From Hwanghaeella sp964350445 (GTDB lineage Bacteria; Pseudomonadota; Alphaproteobacteria; UBA8366; Aestuariispiraceae), in the NCBI GenBank assembly GCA_964350445.1, contig CAYGKA010000009.1, positions 1-64,000 of the forward strand: a stretch of 64,000 nt of DNA. The letters are read 5' to 3'. The translations under genes and the position numbers were made by a program. Shown here piece after piece: positions 49,970 to 58,980 of this stretch. The stretch's first letter is position 1; each line of letters starts with the position of its first letter. The notes under the pieces were generated by a model, which worked only from the letters and a program-made list of their open reading frames with translations, was not told where the DNA came from and made no database searches.

Positions 49970-50206
49970 CCGGCCCGTCGCACCCGCCGCCGTCCGGGCG
50001 GCCCCGTTGGATTGTCGCCTCGCCCGACCATCCGGGACGACATGTCGCACCGGGCCCTTGCGCCTTCGGCTTACTTGTTTGCCCCGGCCAAATCCTGTAC
50101 CTACCTGTCGGCAATGGAAGGCGTGTCCGCCGACCGTTGCCGCTTCGTGTCCGGGTTGGCGTTTTCGGCCCGGTTCCTGCCACGATTTCGGGAAGCGGCT
50201 AACACG

Positions 50207-51343
50207 ATGAGCGACCGCTCAGAACGATCCTTATTGCCGAATGGACTACGCGACGGCCTAGCGCCCGAAGCCGCGCACGAATCCGCCGTCCTTGAGCGGT
50301 TGATGCGGCATTTCCATTCCTACGGTTATGACCGGATCGACCCGCCTTTGGTTGAGTTCGAGGAGAACCTGTTGGACGGCGTCGGCACCGCGATGGGGCC
50401 GCACACGTTTCGGCTGATGGACCCGGTCAGCCAGCGGATGATGGGGGTTCGCGCCGATATCACGCCGCAGGTGGCCAGAATCGCGGGTACCCGTCTGCGC
50501 AAACAGGCGCGCCCGCTCCGCCTGGCCTATGCCGGTTCGGTCCTGCGGGTCCGGGGCACGCAATTGCGGCCTGAACGGCAGTTCCGCCAGGCCGGCTGCG
50601 AATTGATCGGTGTCGACAGTCCCGCGGCCGATGCAGAGGTGATCGAACTGGCCGCCGTTGCCCTGCGTGAGGTGGGCATCGATCGCCTGTCGGTCGATAT
50701 CTGCCTGCCGACCCTGGTTCCGTCGGTATGTGACATGTTCGGCCTGGACCGGAAGCAGGCTCTTGCGGCGCTGGACCAGAAGGACGCCTCCGCCGTCGCG
50801 GCGCTTGGCGGGGAGGCGGGCGCTCTTCTGACCGCTTTGCTGCGCGTCAGCGGACCGGCCAAATCGGCGCTCACGAAATTGGCGAAGATCGACTTGCCGG
50901 AAGAAATCGCGATTGAATGCGCCCGCCTGGAAGCGGTCGTGGCATGCCTTCAGAAGGCGGTCCCGGACCTGGCTGTGACCATAGACCCGGTCGAGCATAA
51001 GGGTTTCGAGTATCAAGAGGGGTTGAGCTTCACGCTTTTCGCCCGCGGGGTGCGCGGCGAATTGGGGCGGGGCGGCCGGTATTTCCTGGCCGGGAACGGC
51101 GAACCCGCGACCGGATTCACCGTCTACCTGGATACGATCCTGCGTGCGGCGCCGCCGCCGCCGGTGGAACGGCGGATATTCCTGCCGTCCGGGACGCCGG
51201 AAGGCGAGGGCGCGCGCCTTCGCAAGGAAGGCTGGGTCGTTGTTTCCGCCTTGTCGGAAGGCAGCGACGGGGCCGCGGAAGCGCGGCGCATCGGTTGCAC
51301 CGATATTTTGCGAGAGGGGCGGATCGAACCGCTCAAGAGTTAG
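50207..51343 (+). CDS. hisZ: ATP phosphoribosyltransferase regulatory subunit
   Basis: A 378-residue histidyl-tRNA-synthetase-like protein. RLMDPVSQRMMGVRADITPQ and YAGSVLRVRGTQLRPERQF match HisZ. It lacks the anticodon-binding domain of HisS, as expected for HisZ, which activates the short form of HisG in the first step of histidine synthesis. ATG at 50207 is chosen; the frame is open to about 50012 but without similarity. hisZ-purA adjacency is conserved in alphaproteobacteria. Confidence 0.93.
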   Translation: MSDRSERSLLPNGLRDGLAPEAAHESAVLERLMRHFHSYGYDRIDPPLVEFEENLLDGVGTAMGPHTFRLMDPVSQRMMGVRADITPQVARIAGTRLRKQARPLRLAYAGSVLRVRGTQLRPERQFRQAGCELIGVDSPAADAEVIELAAVALREVGIDRLSVDICLPTLVPSVCDMFGLDRKQALAALDQKDASAVAALGGEAGALLTALLRVSGPAKSALTKLAKIDLPEEIAIECARLEAVVACLQKAVPDLAVTIDPVEHKGFEYQEGLSFTLFARGVRGELGRGGRYFLAGNGEPATGFTVYLDTILRAAPPPPVERRIFLPSGTPEGEGARLRKEGWVVVSALSEGSDGAAEARRIGCTDILREGRIEPLKS

Positions 51344-51388
51344 GTTTTGATGATCCCCAGGGGATCGACAGCAACGGAGGGATGAGCC

Positions 51389-52681
51389 GTGTCTAATGTT
51401 GTGGTTATCGGCTCCCAGTGGGGTGACGAAGGCAAGGGCAAGATCGTCGACTGGTTGTCGGCGCGCGCGGATGTGGTTTGCCGGTTCCAGGGCGGCCACA
51501 ATGCGGGCCATACGCTCGTCATCGACGGTGTCACCTACAAATTGAGCCTGTTGCCCTCGGGCGTGGTCCGCCAGGGCAAGCTGTCGATCATCGGCAATGG
51601 GGTGGTCGTCGATCCCTGGGCCTTGATGGAAGAAATCGCGCGCGTATCCGCCGCGGGCGTCGATATCGGGCCACATAACCTGATGGTCGCGGAAAATGCC
51701 GTGCTGATCCTGCCGGTTCACCGCGCCGTCGACATGGCGCGGGAAGCCGCGCGCGGTGCGAAGAAGATCGGGACGACGGGACGCGGTATCGGTCCGGCCT
51801 ACGAAGACAAGGTGGCACGGCGTGCGATCCGCGTCTGCGACCTGATGGACCCGGCGTCTCTGGAAGACAGGGTCGATGAATTGCTGATTCACCACAACGC
51901 CCTGCTGACGGGCCTTGGTGAAGAAACCTTCGAGCGGGCGGCCCTGATGAAGGAGCTGGAAGCGATATCGGTGAAACTAGCGCCCTATGCAGCCGTCGTT
52001 TGGAAGGAACTGGAGACTATCCGGCACCAGAACAAACGCGTGCTGTTCGAAGGGGCCCAGGGCGTGATGCTGGACGTTGACCACGGGACCTATCCTTTCG
52101 TCACGTCGTCGAACACCGTGCCTGGCCAGGCCGCGTCCGGTACCGGGGTCGGCCCGCGTTCCGTCGGCTATGTTCTGGGCATTACCAAGGCCTATACGAC
52201 CCGCGTCGGGTCGGGACCGTTCCCGTCCGAATTGACCGATGCGATCGGCGAAAAGCTGGGTGAGCGGGGCCGTGAATTCGGGGTCGTCACCGGCCGGAAG
52301 CGTCGCTGCGGCTGGTTCGACGCTGTTCTGGTGCGGCAATCGGTCAAGGTCGCCGGCATGGGCGGCATCGCTTTCACCAAACTCGATGTGCTGGACGGGT
52401 TCGAGGAGTTGAAGATCTGCACGGGGTATGAGATCGACGGGCGGACCTACGACTATCTGCCGGCCTCAACCGGCATGCAGGCCCGCGCCAAGCCGATCTA
52501 TGAGACGATGGAAGGTTGGTCCGAAAGCACCTATGGCGCGCGCAGCTGGGCGGACCTGCCGGCGACGGCCATCAAGTATATCCGCCGGGTCGAGGAATTG
52601 ATCGAAGCACCGGTCGCCTTGTTGTCCACCAGCCCGGAACGGGATGACACAATCCTGGTCCGCGACCCGTTCGAGGGCTAA
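51389..52681 (+). CDS. purA: Adenylosuccinate synthetase
   Basis: A 430-residue enzyme that uses GTP to join IMP and aspartate for AMP synthesis. GSQWGDEGKGKIVDWLS is the N-terminal signature with catalytic Asp14 region; GGHNAGHT and GTTGRGIGPAYEDK follow, and GVVTGRKRRCGWFDAVL is the Asp-binding loop. The start is GTG with GGAGGG 8 nt upstream. It lies 45 bp after hisZ. Confidence 0.97.
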   Translation: MSNVVVIGSQWGDEGKGKIVDWLSARADVVCRFQGGHNAGHTLVIDGVTYKLSLLPSGVVRQGKLSIIGNGVVVDPWALMEEIARVSAAGVDIGPHNLMVAENAVLILPVHRAVDMAREAARGAKKIGTTGRGIGPAYEDKVARRAIRVCDLMDPASLEDRVDELLIHHNALLTGLGEETFERAALMKELEAISVKLAPYAAVVWKELETIRHQNKRVLFEGAQGVMLDVDHGTYPFVTSSNTVPGQAASGTGVGPRSVGYVLGITKAYTTRVGSGPFPSELTDAIGEKLGERGREFGVVTGRKRRCGWFDAVLVRQSVKVAGMGGIAFTKLDVLDGFEELKICTGYEIDGRTYDYLPASTGMQARAKPIYETMEGWSESTYGARSWADLPATAIKYIRRVEELIEAPVALLSTSPERDDTILVRDPFEG

Positions 52682-52889
52682 TTCGGACGGTTGACCGACC
52701 TTGCCTGAGCGCCGGGTCGTGTATCCGGCGCAGGGGCTGGGCCGGCGCAGCAAAATCGGCTGCGTTGGCCTGAATCGTGCTAGTAAAATTCGACAGCATG
52801 GGCAGGGTGCTGCGGTTCTTCGTGGAGGAACCGTCGGCGGCCTTGTTTCATGCATTTGTTCGGGCTGATTTGGATCGGGCTGCCTAGGC

Positions 52890-54932
52890 ATGGCACTAAA
52901 AATCTCCAGCGGCGGTGATCGGACGGAAGAGGCGCCGCCCAAGCGGATTACGTCCGGCTCCGTCACGGTGAAGGACCGCTACGAGGTCAAGCTGGAAGAA
53001 CCGCTCCCCGACTACGATACGGCGCCGTCCCTGGCGTACCGGGCGACCAGCATCCGGGACTCGTCGCGTTCCATTCATGCCCTGGTGTGCGATCCCAAAT
53101 TGCCGCCGCGCTTGGAGATGATACCCTCGCTCCATCGTGTCGACGGCGCGCACATGATGCACATCGTTGACTGGGACGTGGTCGATTGGCCGCCCGAGGG
53201 ACGCCGATGCCCGGTCCTGATCTTGAACCGTCCGGGGGGCAAGAAGGTTCTGTCGGGTATCAAGGACCAGCGGAAACCGCTGTCCGAGGATTTCGTCACC
53301 AAGCATTTGATCTTTCCCGCCGTGGAAATCCTTCGGGAAATGCATAGCGCCGGTGAAACGCACCGCGCGTTGCGGCCCGACAATATCTATTTTAAGAGCG
53401 AGGATGAGAAAGAGCTGATCATCGGCGAGTGTTTCAGCGCGCCGCCCGCGATGACTCAGCCGATCATTTGCGAGACCTTGGAATCCTGCCTCAGCGTTCC
53501 CGGCGGGCGTGGCGAAGGGTTGGCGTCGAACGATCTGTATTCCCTGGGCGTTTGCATACTTTCCCTGCTGATCGGCCACTATCCCTGCAATCAACTGAGC
53601 GACGAGGAAATCATCCGCCAGAAGATGGCGGTCGGGTCCTATTCGGCCATTGCGCAGAACCATCGCGTTTCGCTGACGATGATGGAGGTTCTCCGCGGTC
53701 TTTTGAGCGATGAGGAAGTGGACCGCTGGTCTATCGAAGACCTTGCCTTGTGGCTCAACGGCAGGCGTCTTTCTCCGAAGCAGCAGGCGCTTCCGGGGAA
53801 GGCGACCCGGCCGATGACGATTGGGGGCAAGGGATATGTCACGGCCCGTGAACTCGCATTGGGGTTTTCGAAGAATTGGGACGAAGCCGTCCCCTTGGTG
53901 CGTGATGGCGAAATCGACGGTTGGCTGCGACGAAGTCTTGGTGAGGAAGCCCGCACCGAAGCCATGACCGCGGCCAAGGCGTCGGCAGGCGGCGACGAAC
54001 CCGACAGGCTGGTCGCCCGCGCGATCATCGCCCTGGACCCAACCGGACCGATCCGCCTGCGCGGGTTGTCCGCGACGGTCGGTGGGTTGGGCATATTCTG
54101 CTCCGTCTACCGCGACGACGCCGAGGCGCAGCGCCTGTTTACGCATGTTCTGCAAATGGGTTTGGTCACCTTCTGGCTCGAGCAACAGTTTCAGCCACGC
54201 CCCGAAATGGCCCATGCGGTCGCGCGCTTGGATAAGATGCGTTCAGCCCTGATGAGGACCAGTCTGGGTTTCGGCATGGAACGGGTGATGTATGAACTGA
54301 ACCCGGATATGCCGTGCCGGTCGCCGCTCTTCGAACGGGACTACGTCGCCACGCTGGATCATTTGCTGCCGGCGCTGGACCGGGTCGCGCGGGAACGGGA
54401 CGGCGACATCAAGCGCCTGATTGACAGGGATATCGCCGCGTATATCAGTGCCCACTACCGTCGTTCCGTCGCCGGCGATCTGACCGACTTGGATGGGGAC
54501 GACCCCGCGGCCGCGACCGTGGCCCAGGTCCGAATGCTGGCCATGCTGCAAGACAGCCTGGCGCGTGGAAAGCCCTTGCCGGATTTGAGCCGGGCGGCGG
54601 TCAAAATGCTGCAGCCGGCGATCGAAAAATTCCATTCTCGGACCACGCGAAATCGCGTCACGCAGACGATGCTGAAAGTCAGCAAGGACGGTCGCCTGCA
54701 GAGCCTTGTCACCGTCATCGCGAACCAGGCGGAGCTGGATGCGGATCAGGCCGGGTACCTGAAGGCGACGAACGAATTCACCAAATCGGTAGTGGAAACG
54801 ATCACCCTGCGCCGCAACATCAAGAATCAGGCAACCATCGCGGCCAATGTCGGGGGCCAGTTCTCTTCCGGCATCGCCGGTATTCTCGCGGCGCTGATCT
54901 GTTTGATCACCGCGGCGATCCGTTTGGCCTGA
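52890..54932 (+). CDS. Pseudokinase-domain membrane protein
   Basis: A 680-residue protein. Residues about 45-290 have a protein-kinase layout, but the catalytic residues are changed: the HRD motif reads HRA (158-160; ETHRALRPDN), the DFG motif reads GEC (179-181), and no clear VAIK lysine is present. The helix-F motif is kept (SNDLYSLGVCILSLL, 213-227). The middle and C-terminal part (about 300-650) is helical with no family I recognise. It ends in one hydrophobic helix (SGIAGILAALICLITAAIRLA, about 659-679), which would anchor the protein in the inner membrane with the kinase-like domain in the cytoplasm. It is followed 34 bp later by a small membrane protein, so they likely form one unit. 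Confidence 0.82.
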   Translation: MALKISSGGDRTEEAPPKRITSGSVTVKDRYEVKLEEPLPDYDTAPSLAYRATSIRDSSRSIHALVCDPKLPPRLEMIPSLHRVDGAHMMHIVDWDVVDWPPEGRRCPVLILNRPGGKKVLSGIKDQRKPLSEDFVTKHLIFPAVEILREMHSAGETHRALRPDNIYFKSEDEKELIIGECFSAPPAMTQPIICETLESCLSVPGGRGEGLASNDLYSLGVCILSLLIGHYPCNQLSDEEIIRQKMAVGSYSAIAQNHRVSLTMMEVLRGLLSDEEVDRWSIEDLALWLNGRRLSPKQQALPGKATRPMTIGGKGYVTARELALGFSKNWDEAVPLVRDGEIDGWLRRSLGEEARTEAMTAAKASAGGDEPDRLVARAIIALDPTGPIRLRGLSATVGGLGIFCSVYRDDAEAQRLFTHVLQMGLVTFWLEQQFQPRPEMAHAVARLDKMRSALMRTSLGFGMERVMYELNPDMPCRSPLFERDYVATLDHLLPALDRVARERDGDIKRLIDRDIAAYISAHYRRSVAGDLTDLDGDDPAAATVAQVRMLAMLQDSLARGKPLPDLSRAAVKMLQPAIEKFHSRTTRNRVTQTMLKVSKDGRLQSLVTVIANQAELDADQAGYLKATNEFTKSVVETITLRRNIKNQATIAANVGGQFSSGIAGILAALICLITAAIRLA

Positions 54933-54966
54933 TTCAGCTGTGACAGCACAAATTTCGGAGGATTGA

Positions 54967-55590
54967 GTGGCGCGCCAACCGGCAAGACGAAGCGGAAAGA
55001 CCCGGGAGATCCGGCTGACGGCGGCCAATCGGCGCCGGGCCAAGATTCTTGGCTATCTGCTGGCGCCCTTGTTGGTTTTCGTCGGGTATCCGACGTTGAT
55101 CGTGGCCTTGGGCGGCATGCTGCCGACGCTGGTGGCGTTCGTCGTGGACAATCGGAAGGAACGCTATGCGGCCCGAACGGTAGGGTATCTGAACAGCGCC
55201 GGGGTCTTCATCGTGTGCCTGGACATGTGGAGCGGGGATCACACTTGGCAACACTCACTCGACCTTCTGTCCCAGCCGCTCAACTATCTGATCATGTTCG
55301 GTGCCGCTGCGGTGGGATGGGTCCTCTACTTCATTTTCCCGCCTGTCGCCAATGCGTATCTCGCCATCCATAACGATCTGCGCATGAAGTCGCTGAATTC
55401 CGAGCAGGAGAAGCTCGTGAAGGAGTGGGGATCGGGCGTTCGCCGAAATGCGCCGTCCTTGGATGCCAAGCCGCAGGCAGAACCTGAGGATAACGGCGAA
55501 GAGGACGACTCTGAACCCGACAACGGGAACGGGGCGGGTGCTGACAACGTTCCCAGCATGGCGGAAATAGGAAGAACCGCCGCATCCTGA
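54967..55590 (+). CDS. Small integral membrane protein, partner of the pseudokinase
   Basis: A 207-residue protein with a GTG start (CGGAGG 5-10 bp upstream). A basic N-terminus (about 1-27, many Arg and Lys) leads to three or four hydrophobic helices: LGYLLAPLLVFVGYPTLIV, MLPTLVAFVV and NYLIMFGAAAVGWVLYFIF. A hydrophilic acidic C-terminal tail follows (about 155-207; GEEDDSEPDNGNGAG). I know of no family with this layout. It is the downstream gene of the pseudokinase (34-bp gap) and ends in a perfect hairpin. Confidence 0.7.
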   Translation: MARQPARRSGKTREIRLTAANRRRAKILGYLLAPLLVFVGYPTLIVALGGMLPTLVAFVVDNRKERYAARTVGYLNSAGVFIVCLDMWSGDHTWQHSLDLLSQPLNYLIMFGAAAVGWVLYFIFPPVANAYLAIHNDLRMKSLNSEQEKLVKEWGSGVRRNAPSLDAKPQAEPEDNGEEDDSEPDNGNGAGADNVPSMAEIGRTAAS

Positions 55591-55605
55591 TAATCAGGAT
55601 GCGGC
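55579..55605. terminator. Bidirectional terminator-like hairpin between the membrane protein and rpoH
   Basis: GCCGCATCCTGA, loop TAA, TCAGGATGCGGC: perfect 12-bp stem. It overlaps the last codons and stop of the small membrane protein and lies 15 bp downstream of the convergent rpoH stop. It serves both genes; the U-tract is weak on either side. Confidence 0.7.
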
Positions 55606-55619
55606 TTGATTCCGGCCAA

Positions 55620-56513
55620 TCAGGCTGCGGGCAGGGTCAGTTTTTTCTCGATGGCTGCATTCCGCATGGATTTTTGCAGCTTTTCAAAGGCGCGGACCTC
55701 GATCTGGCGGACGCGTTCACGGCTGACGCCGAATTCGTTGCTCAAATCTTCCAGGGTCTTCGGATCTTCCGTCAGACGCCGTTCGGTCAGGATTTTCTGC
55801 TCCCGATCGTTCAAGGTCTTCATGGCGTCGGCCAGCATTTCGCGGCGGATGGTCAATTCCTCCGAGTCGGCCAGAATCTCTTCCTGGTTATCGGAATCGT
55901 CCTCAAGCCAATCCTGCCATTCGCCATCGCCATCGATCCGCAGCGGCGCATTAAGGGAGTTGTCTCCGCCGGCAAGGCGGCGGTTCATCTGAATGACGTC
56001 TTGCTCCGGAACGTCCAATTCCGTGGCAATATGGGTGACATGCTCGGGTGCCAAGTCGCCTTCTTCGAAGGCCTGCAATTTGGCTTTCATCTTACGGAGG
56101 TTGAAGAACAGCTTCTTCTGGGCCGCGGTCGTTCCCATTTTCACGAGCGACCAGGAATGCAGGATGTATTCCTGGATCGACGCCCGAATCCACCACATCG
56201 CATATGTTGCCAGACGGAAGCCGCGATCCGGGTCGAACCGCTTGACCGCCTGCATCATGCCGACATTGCCTTCGGAGATGAGCTCCGCCACGGGCAGTCC
56301 ATAGCCGCGATATCCCATCGCGATCTTGGCGACGAGGCGCAAATGGCTTGTAACCAGTTTATGGGCGGCTTCGCGGTCATTGTGTTCGCGCCAGCTCTTG
56401 GCCAGCATGAATTCCTGCTCGGGCTCCAACATCGGAAACTTCCGGATATCGTCCAGATAGCGCTGCAGGTTCCCCTCGGAACTGATGACGGGCACTCTTG
56501 CGATGTTGCTCAT
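55620..56513 (-). CDS. rpoH: RNA polymerase heat-shock sigma factor (sigma-32)
   Basis: A 297-residue sigma factor. The RpoH box is present (QKKLFFNLRKMK), and region 2 (EGNVGMMQAVKRFDPDRGFR, then LATYAMWWIRASIQEYIL) and region 4 (LSNEFGVSRERVRQIEVRA) are clear. It directs transcription of heat-shock genes. The ATG at 56513 follows AGAGGGAAAGG; in-frame upstream codons TTG/GTC are not used. The protein carries no N-terminal extension, so it is a typical alphaproteobacterial RpoH. A sigma-32-like promoter lies about 170 bp upstream, suggesting autoregulation. Confidence 0.97.
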   Translation of the reverse strand: MSNIARVPVISSEGNLQRYLDDIRKFPMLEPEQEFMLAKSWREHNDREAAHKLVTSHLRLVAKIAMGYRGYGLPVAELISEGNVGMMQAVKRFDPDRGFRLATYAMWWIRASIQEYILHSWSLVKMGTTAAQKKLFFNLRKMKAKLQAFEEGDLAPEHVTHIATELDVPEQDVIQMNRRLAGGDNSLNAPLRIDGDGEWQDWLEDDSDNQEEILADSEELTIRREMLADAMKTLNDREQKILTERRLTEDPKTLEDLSNEFGVSRERVRQIEVRAFEKLQKSMRNAAIEKKLTLPAA

Positions 56514-56831
56514 GACCAAACCTTTCCCTCTGCTTCAACCCGCCCCGGCGACCTAAACACGGTCGACAACATGCGTTGTCCCGGATTCCCCCGGTTGGCG
56601 GGTGCCACACTCCCATTATTACCCACCGAATGCGGCGCAATTAAGGCGAAATGGCACAAATTCAAACACTATAGACGATATGGGGACGCACTATATCTTG
56701 ATCAATATTCAAAGACCTTACTTTATTTATTGATAGGTACGAAGCGTAGCCAATCACGGATTTGTCCATAACTGCACATTTCCGTGAATTTTCCAGCCGG
56801 TCTGCGCCAAGGTTTGTGCCTCGGCCTGCGC
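56514..56831. other. rpoH upstream region
   Basis: 318 bp between rpoH (minus) and rluD (minus, ending at 56832). AT-rich from about 56640 to 56770, and contains the sigma-32-like promoter listed separately. No gene seen. Confidence 0.6.
56678..56705 (-). promoter_or_regulatory. Sigma-32-like promoter upstream of rpoH
   Basis: On the minus strand TTGATCA (56705-56699) is followed after 13 bp by CCCCATAT (56685-56678), a perfect match to the heat-shock -10 consensus CCCCATNT; the -35 is a weak match to CTTGAAA. It would give an rpoH leader of about 155 nt. Confidence 0.38.
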
Positions 56832-57827
56832 CTATATCCGGATTTCCCGGTCGAATGCCGCGATGAGGTCCTGAAGGTCCTGTGGAAAGGGGCTTTCGAA
56901 ATCCAGGTCTTTCCCCGTAATCGGGTGCCGAAACCCAAGCCAGCCTGCATGCAGGGCCTGCCTGGGGAAGGCCAGGGCCGTTTCCAGGGCCGCTGCCGGA
57001 AAGGACCTTCGGCGTTCGGATGTCCAACGGGTATAGACGGGGTCGCCGATCAGCGGATGGCCGATATGGGCCATATGGACGCGAATTTGATGCGTGCGCC
57101 CGGTCTCCAACCGGCAGTGAACCAACGCCGCGGCCATTCCCCAGCGGCGTTGCAGGTCGAAATGCGTAACCGCGCTCTTGCCGCGGCCATCGGGTACGAC
57201 GGCCATCTTTTTCCTGTCGGAATGCGAGCGACCGATGGCGGCTCGTACCTCGCCCTTCCCCGGGTAGGGGGTGCCGATCACAACGGCGGCATACCGGCGC
57301 CGGATTTCATGGGCGGCAAAGGCCTCAACCAGCGCGACATGGGTGGCTTGGTCCTTGGCGACTACGATCAGACCGCTGGTATCCTTGTCGATCCGGTGAA
57401 CGATTCCAGGGCGTTTGACCCCGCCGATCCCGGCGAAATCTTCGCCACAATGCGCTAGCAAACCGTTGACCAGCGTGCCGGTGGGATTGCCCGCGCCGGG
57501 ATGCACCACCAGACCGGCAGGTTTGTCGATGACCAGCAAATGCGAATCCTCGAAAGCGATCGCCAGCGGCATTTTTTCGGGCAAGGGTTCGGCGGCGTCC
57601 GGCGGCGGCACATCGACTTCTATGACCGCGCCGGCCACGGTCTTCGCGGACGGGTTGATCACAGGGACATCATCGACCCGGACGCAGCCTTCCAGGATCA
57701 GGGCTTTCAACCGGTTGCGTGACAAGTCCTGTACCGCTTCCGAGAGGATGCGGTCCAACCGGCCACCCGCTTGTGCCGCTTCCACGATGACTGTATGCGT
57801 CTCGGAGACGGGCTCGCCCTCGTTCAT
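56832..57827 (-). CDS. rluD: 23S rRNA pseudouridine synthase RluD-type
   Basis: A 331-residue enzyme with an S4 RNA-binding domain (about 20-75, GGRLDRILSE) and an RluA-family catalytic domain; the catalytic Asp147 lies in HRIDKDTSGL, and GRTHQIRVHMAHIGHPLIGD follows. It makes pseudouridines in 23S rRNA helix 69 (E. coli numbers 1911, 1915, 1917). It is divergent from the DUF6476 gene (48 bp between starts). Confidence 0.93.
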   Translation of the reverse strand: MNEGEPVSETHTVIVEAAQAGGRLDRILSEAVQDLSRNRLKALILEGCVRVDDVPVINPSAKTVAGAVIEVDVPPPDAAEPLPEKMPLAIAFEDSHLLVIDKPAGLVVHPGAGNPTGTLVNGLLAHCGEDFAGIGGVKRPGIVHRIDKDTSGLIVVAKDQATHVALVEAFAAHEIRRRYAAVVIGTPYPGKGEVRAAIGRSHSDRKKMAVVPDGRGKSAVTHFDLQRRWGMAAALVHCRLETGRTHQIRVHMAHIGHPLIGDPVYTRWTSERRRSFPAAALETALAFPRQALHAGWLGFRHPITGKDLDFESPFPQDLQDLIAAFDREIRI

Positions 57828-57875
57828 GCGGGCTGGCCATTGCGAATTCGATCCATCAATCGGGGAAGTCGGCGT

Positions 57876-58205
57876 ATGAAAATCGTCAAGGCGTCGGTCA
57901 TTGTCATGGGCCTATTGATCGTCCTTGGTATGGGATTACTGGTCTATGGCTTCGCGACGCGCCTTGGCAAGGCCCCGTCCGATGAACTGGCGGACAATAA
58001 CGGACCGCTGGTTCCTTTGGTCGAGCCTGGGACTCGCTTCGGCGATATCCCCGTGCCCCTGGAATCCGGGGAAATCGTCATCGACGTGCAAGCCGATGCG
58101 TCTCGTCTGCTGGTACGGACGAAATTGCCCGACGGAACGGAAGTGGTCCGTGTTTTCGATCTGTCTTCGGGGACGGCGCTGGGCCGTTTCACGATCGGTC
58201 GATAG
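57876..58205 (+). CDS. DUF6476-type small membrane protein
   Basis: A 109-residue protein with one N-terminal transmembrane helix (VKASVIVMGLLIVLGMGLLV, about 4-23) and a periplasmic beta-rich part: GEIVIDVQADASRLLVRTKL and DGTEVVRVFDLSSGTALGRF. It fits a small alphaproteobacterial family found next to rluD; function unknown. ATG at 57876 follows GGGGAAG. It is divergent from rluD. Confidence 0.83.
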   Translation: MKIVKASVIVMGLLIVLGMGLLVYGFATRLGKAPSDELADNNGPLVPLVEPGTRFGDIPVPLESGEIVIDVQADASRLLVRTKLPDGTEVVRVFDLSSGTALGRFTIGR

Positions 58206-58224
58206 GACGAGCGGCCGACGGCGC

Positions 58225-58698
58225 CTAGGGAAATATCAGGCAGCCGAACAGCAAGTCGACCGTCTCGCCGTCCGTTGCGAAGGGACAGATCAACCGTTCC
58301 ACCCATTTGTGCTCCCGGCTGAAAACCGGCAAGCGGTATCTGTGAAGCGTCGGACGGTCTCTCGACGCCGCGACCGCATATCCGGCTTCCAGGTCCTTGT
58401 AATAAGTCGGGAAGGCCAATCGGGGGGATTTGCCGGTTATTTCACGGCCGTATTCCTTTGTCAGATGCGTGCCGGACAGGCGATAGACGAAACTCGGTTC
58501 GCCGCCCTGCCACGCGACGCTGATCTTGAAAATATGCGGCAGAACGTCCGGCGGAATGTCTAAAGGATCGATTAGTTTTGGGGAGGGCAGAGCGCCTTTC
58601 CGCGGCAAACCGGCCCAGTAGTCCAGAATCCAAACCGCCCGCCGGTCCGTGACCGTCGCGATATCGACCTCGACAAATGTATTGTCGGCTTTCTCCAA
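58225..58698 (-). CDS. PAS_5-type PAS-domain protein
   Basis: A 157-residue protein, almost wholly one PAS-like domain: DYWAGLPRKGALPSPKLIDP, then FVYRLSGTHLTKEYGREITG, then VERLICPFATDGETVDLLFG. This pattern matches PAS_5, a group common in Rhodospirillales with no attached effector domain. Start is a TTG at 58698 (no ATG or GTG is available in frame before the domain; a stop lies 5 codons upstream). Ligand unknown. Upstream is an AT-rich region. Confidence 0.82.
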   Translation of the reverse strand: MEKADNTFVEVDIATVTDRRAVWILDYWAGLPRKGALPSPKLIDPLDIPPDVLPHIFKISVAWQGGEPSFVYRLSGTHLTKEYGREITGKSPRLAFPTYYKDLEAGYAVAASRDRPTLHRYRLPVFSREHKWVERLICPFATDGETVDLLFGCLIFP

Positions 58699-58980
58699 GC
58701 CCTTACGCCCCTAAGCCAGGAAACGCCCTGACGAAATAAAACCAAAGTATAGGTTAAGTATAATAACCATCATCTGGCAATAGTTTAGAGTCACATGAGA
58801 ATCGTTAGCGGCAAGTTTATGATTATAAACAGTTTTTACTATAGTGTAAATTTGCATTTACTTATGTTTATTTAGTAAAATTAACCGCTGAAGGGTTGAG
58901 TGCTTTATCCATTATTCCGTGCATGATGGAGCGCCGCCCCGAAAGGCGTTCGAAAGAAAAATCCGATGGGCGGCTTGGGG
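58699..58980. other. AT-rich intergenic region upstream of the PAS gene
   Basis: 282 bp. The part 58735-58890 is clearly more AT-rich than the surroundings and includes an inverted repeat GTAAAT-TTGC-ATTTAC (58846-58861). Likely promoter region of the PAS gene (minus). No gene seen. Confidence 0.55.
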
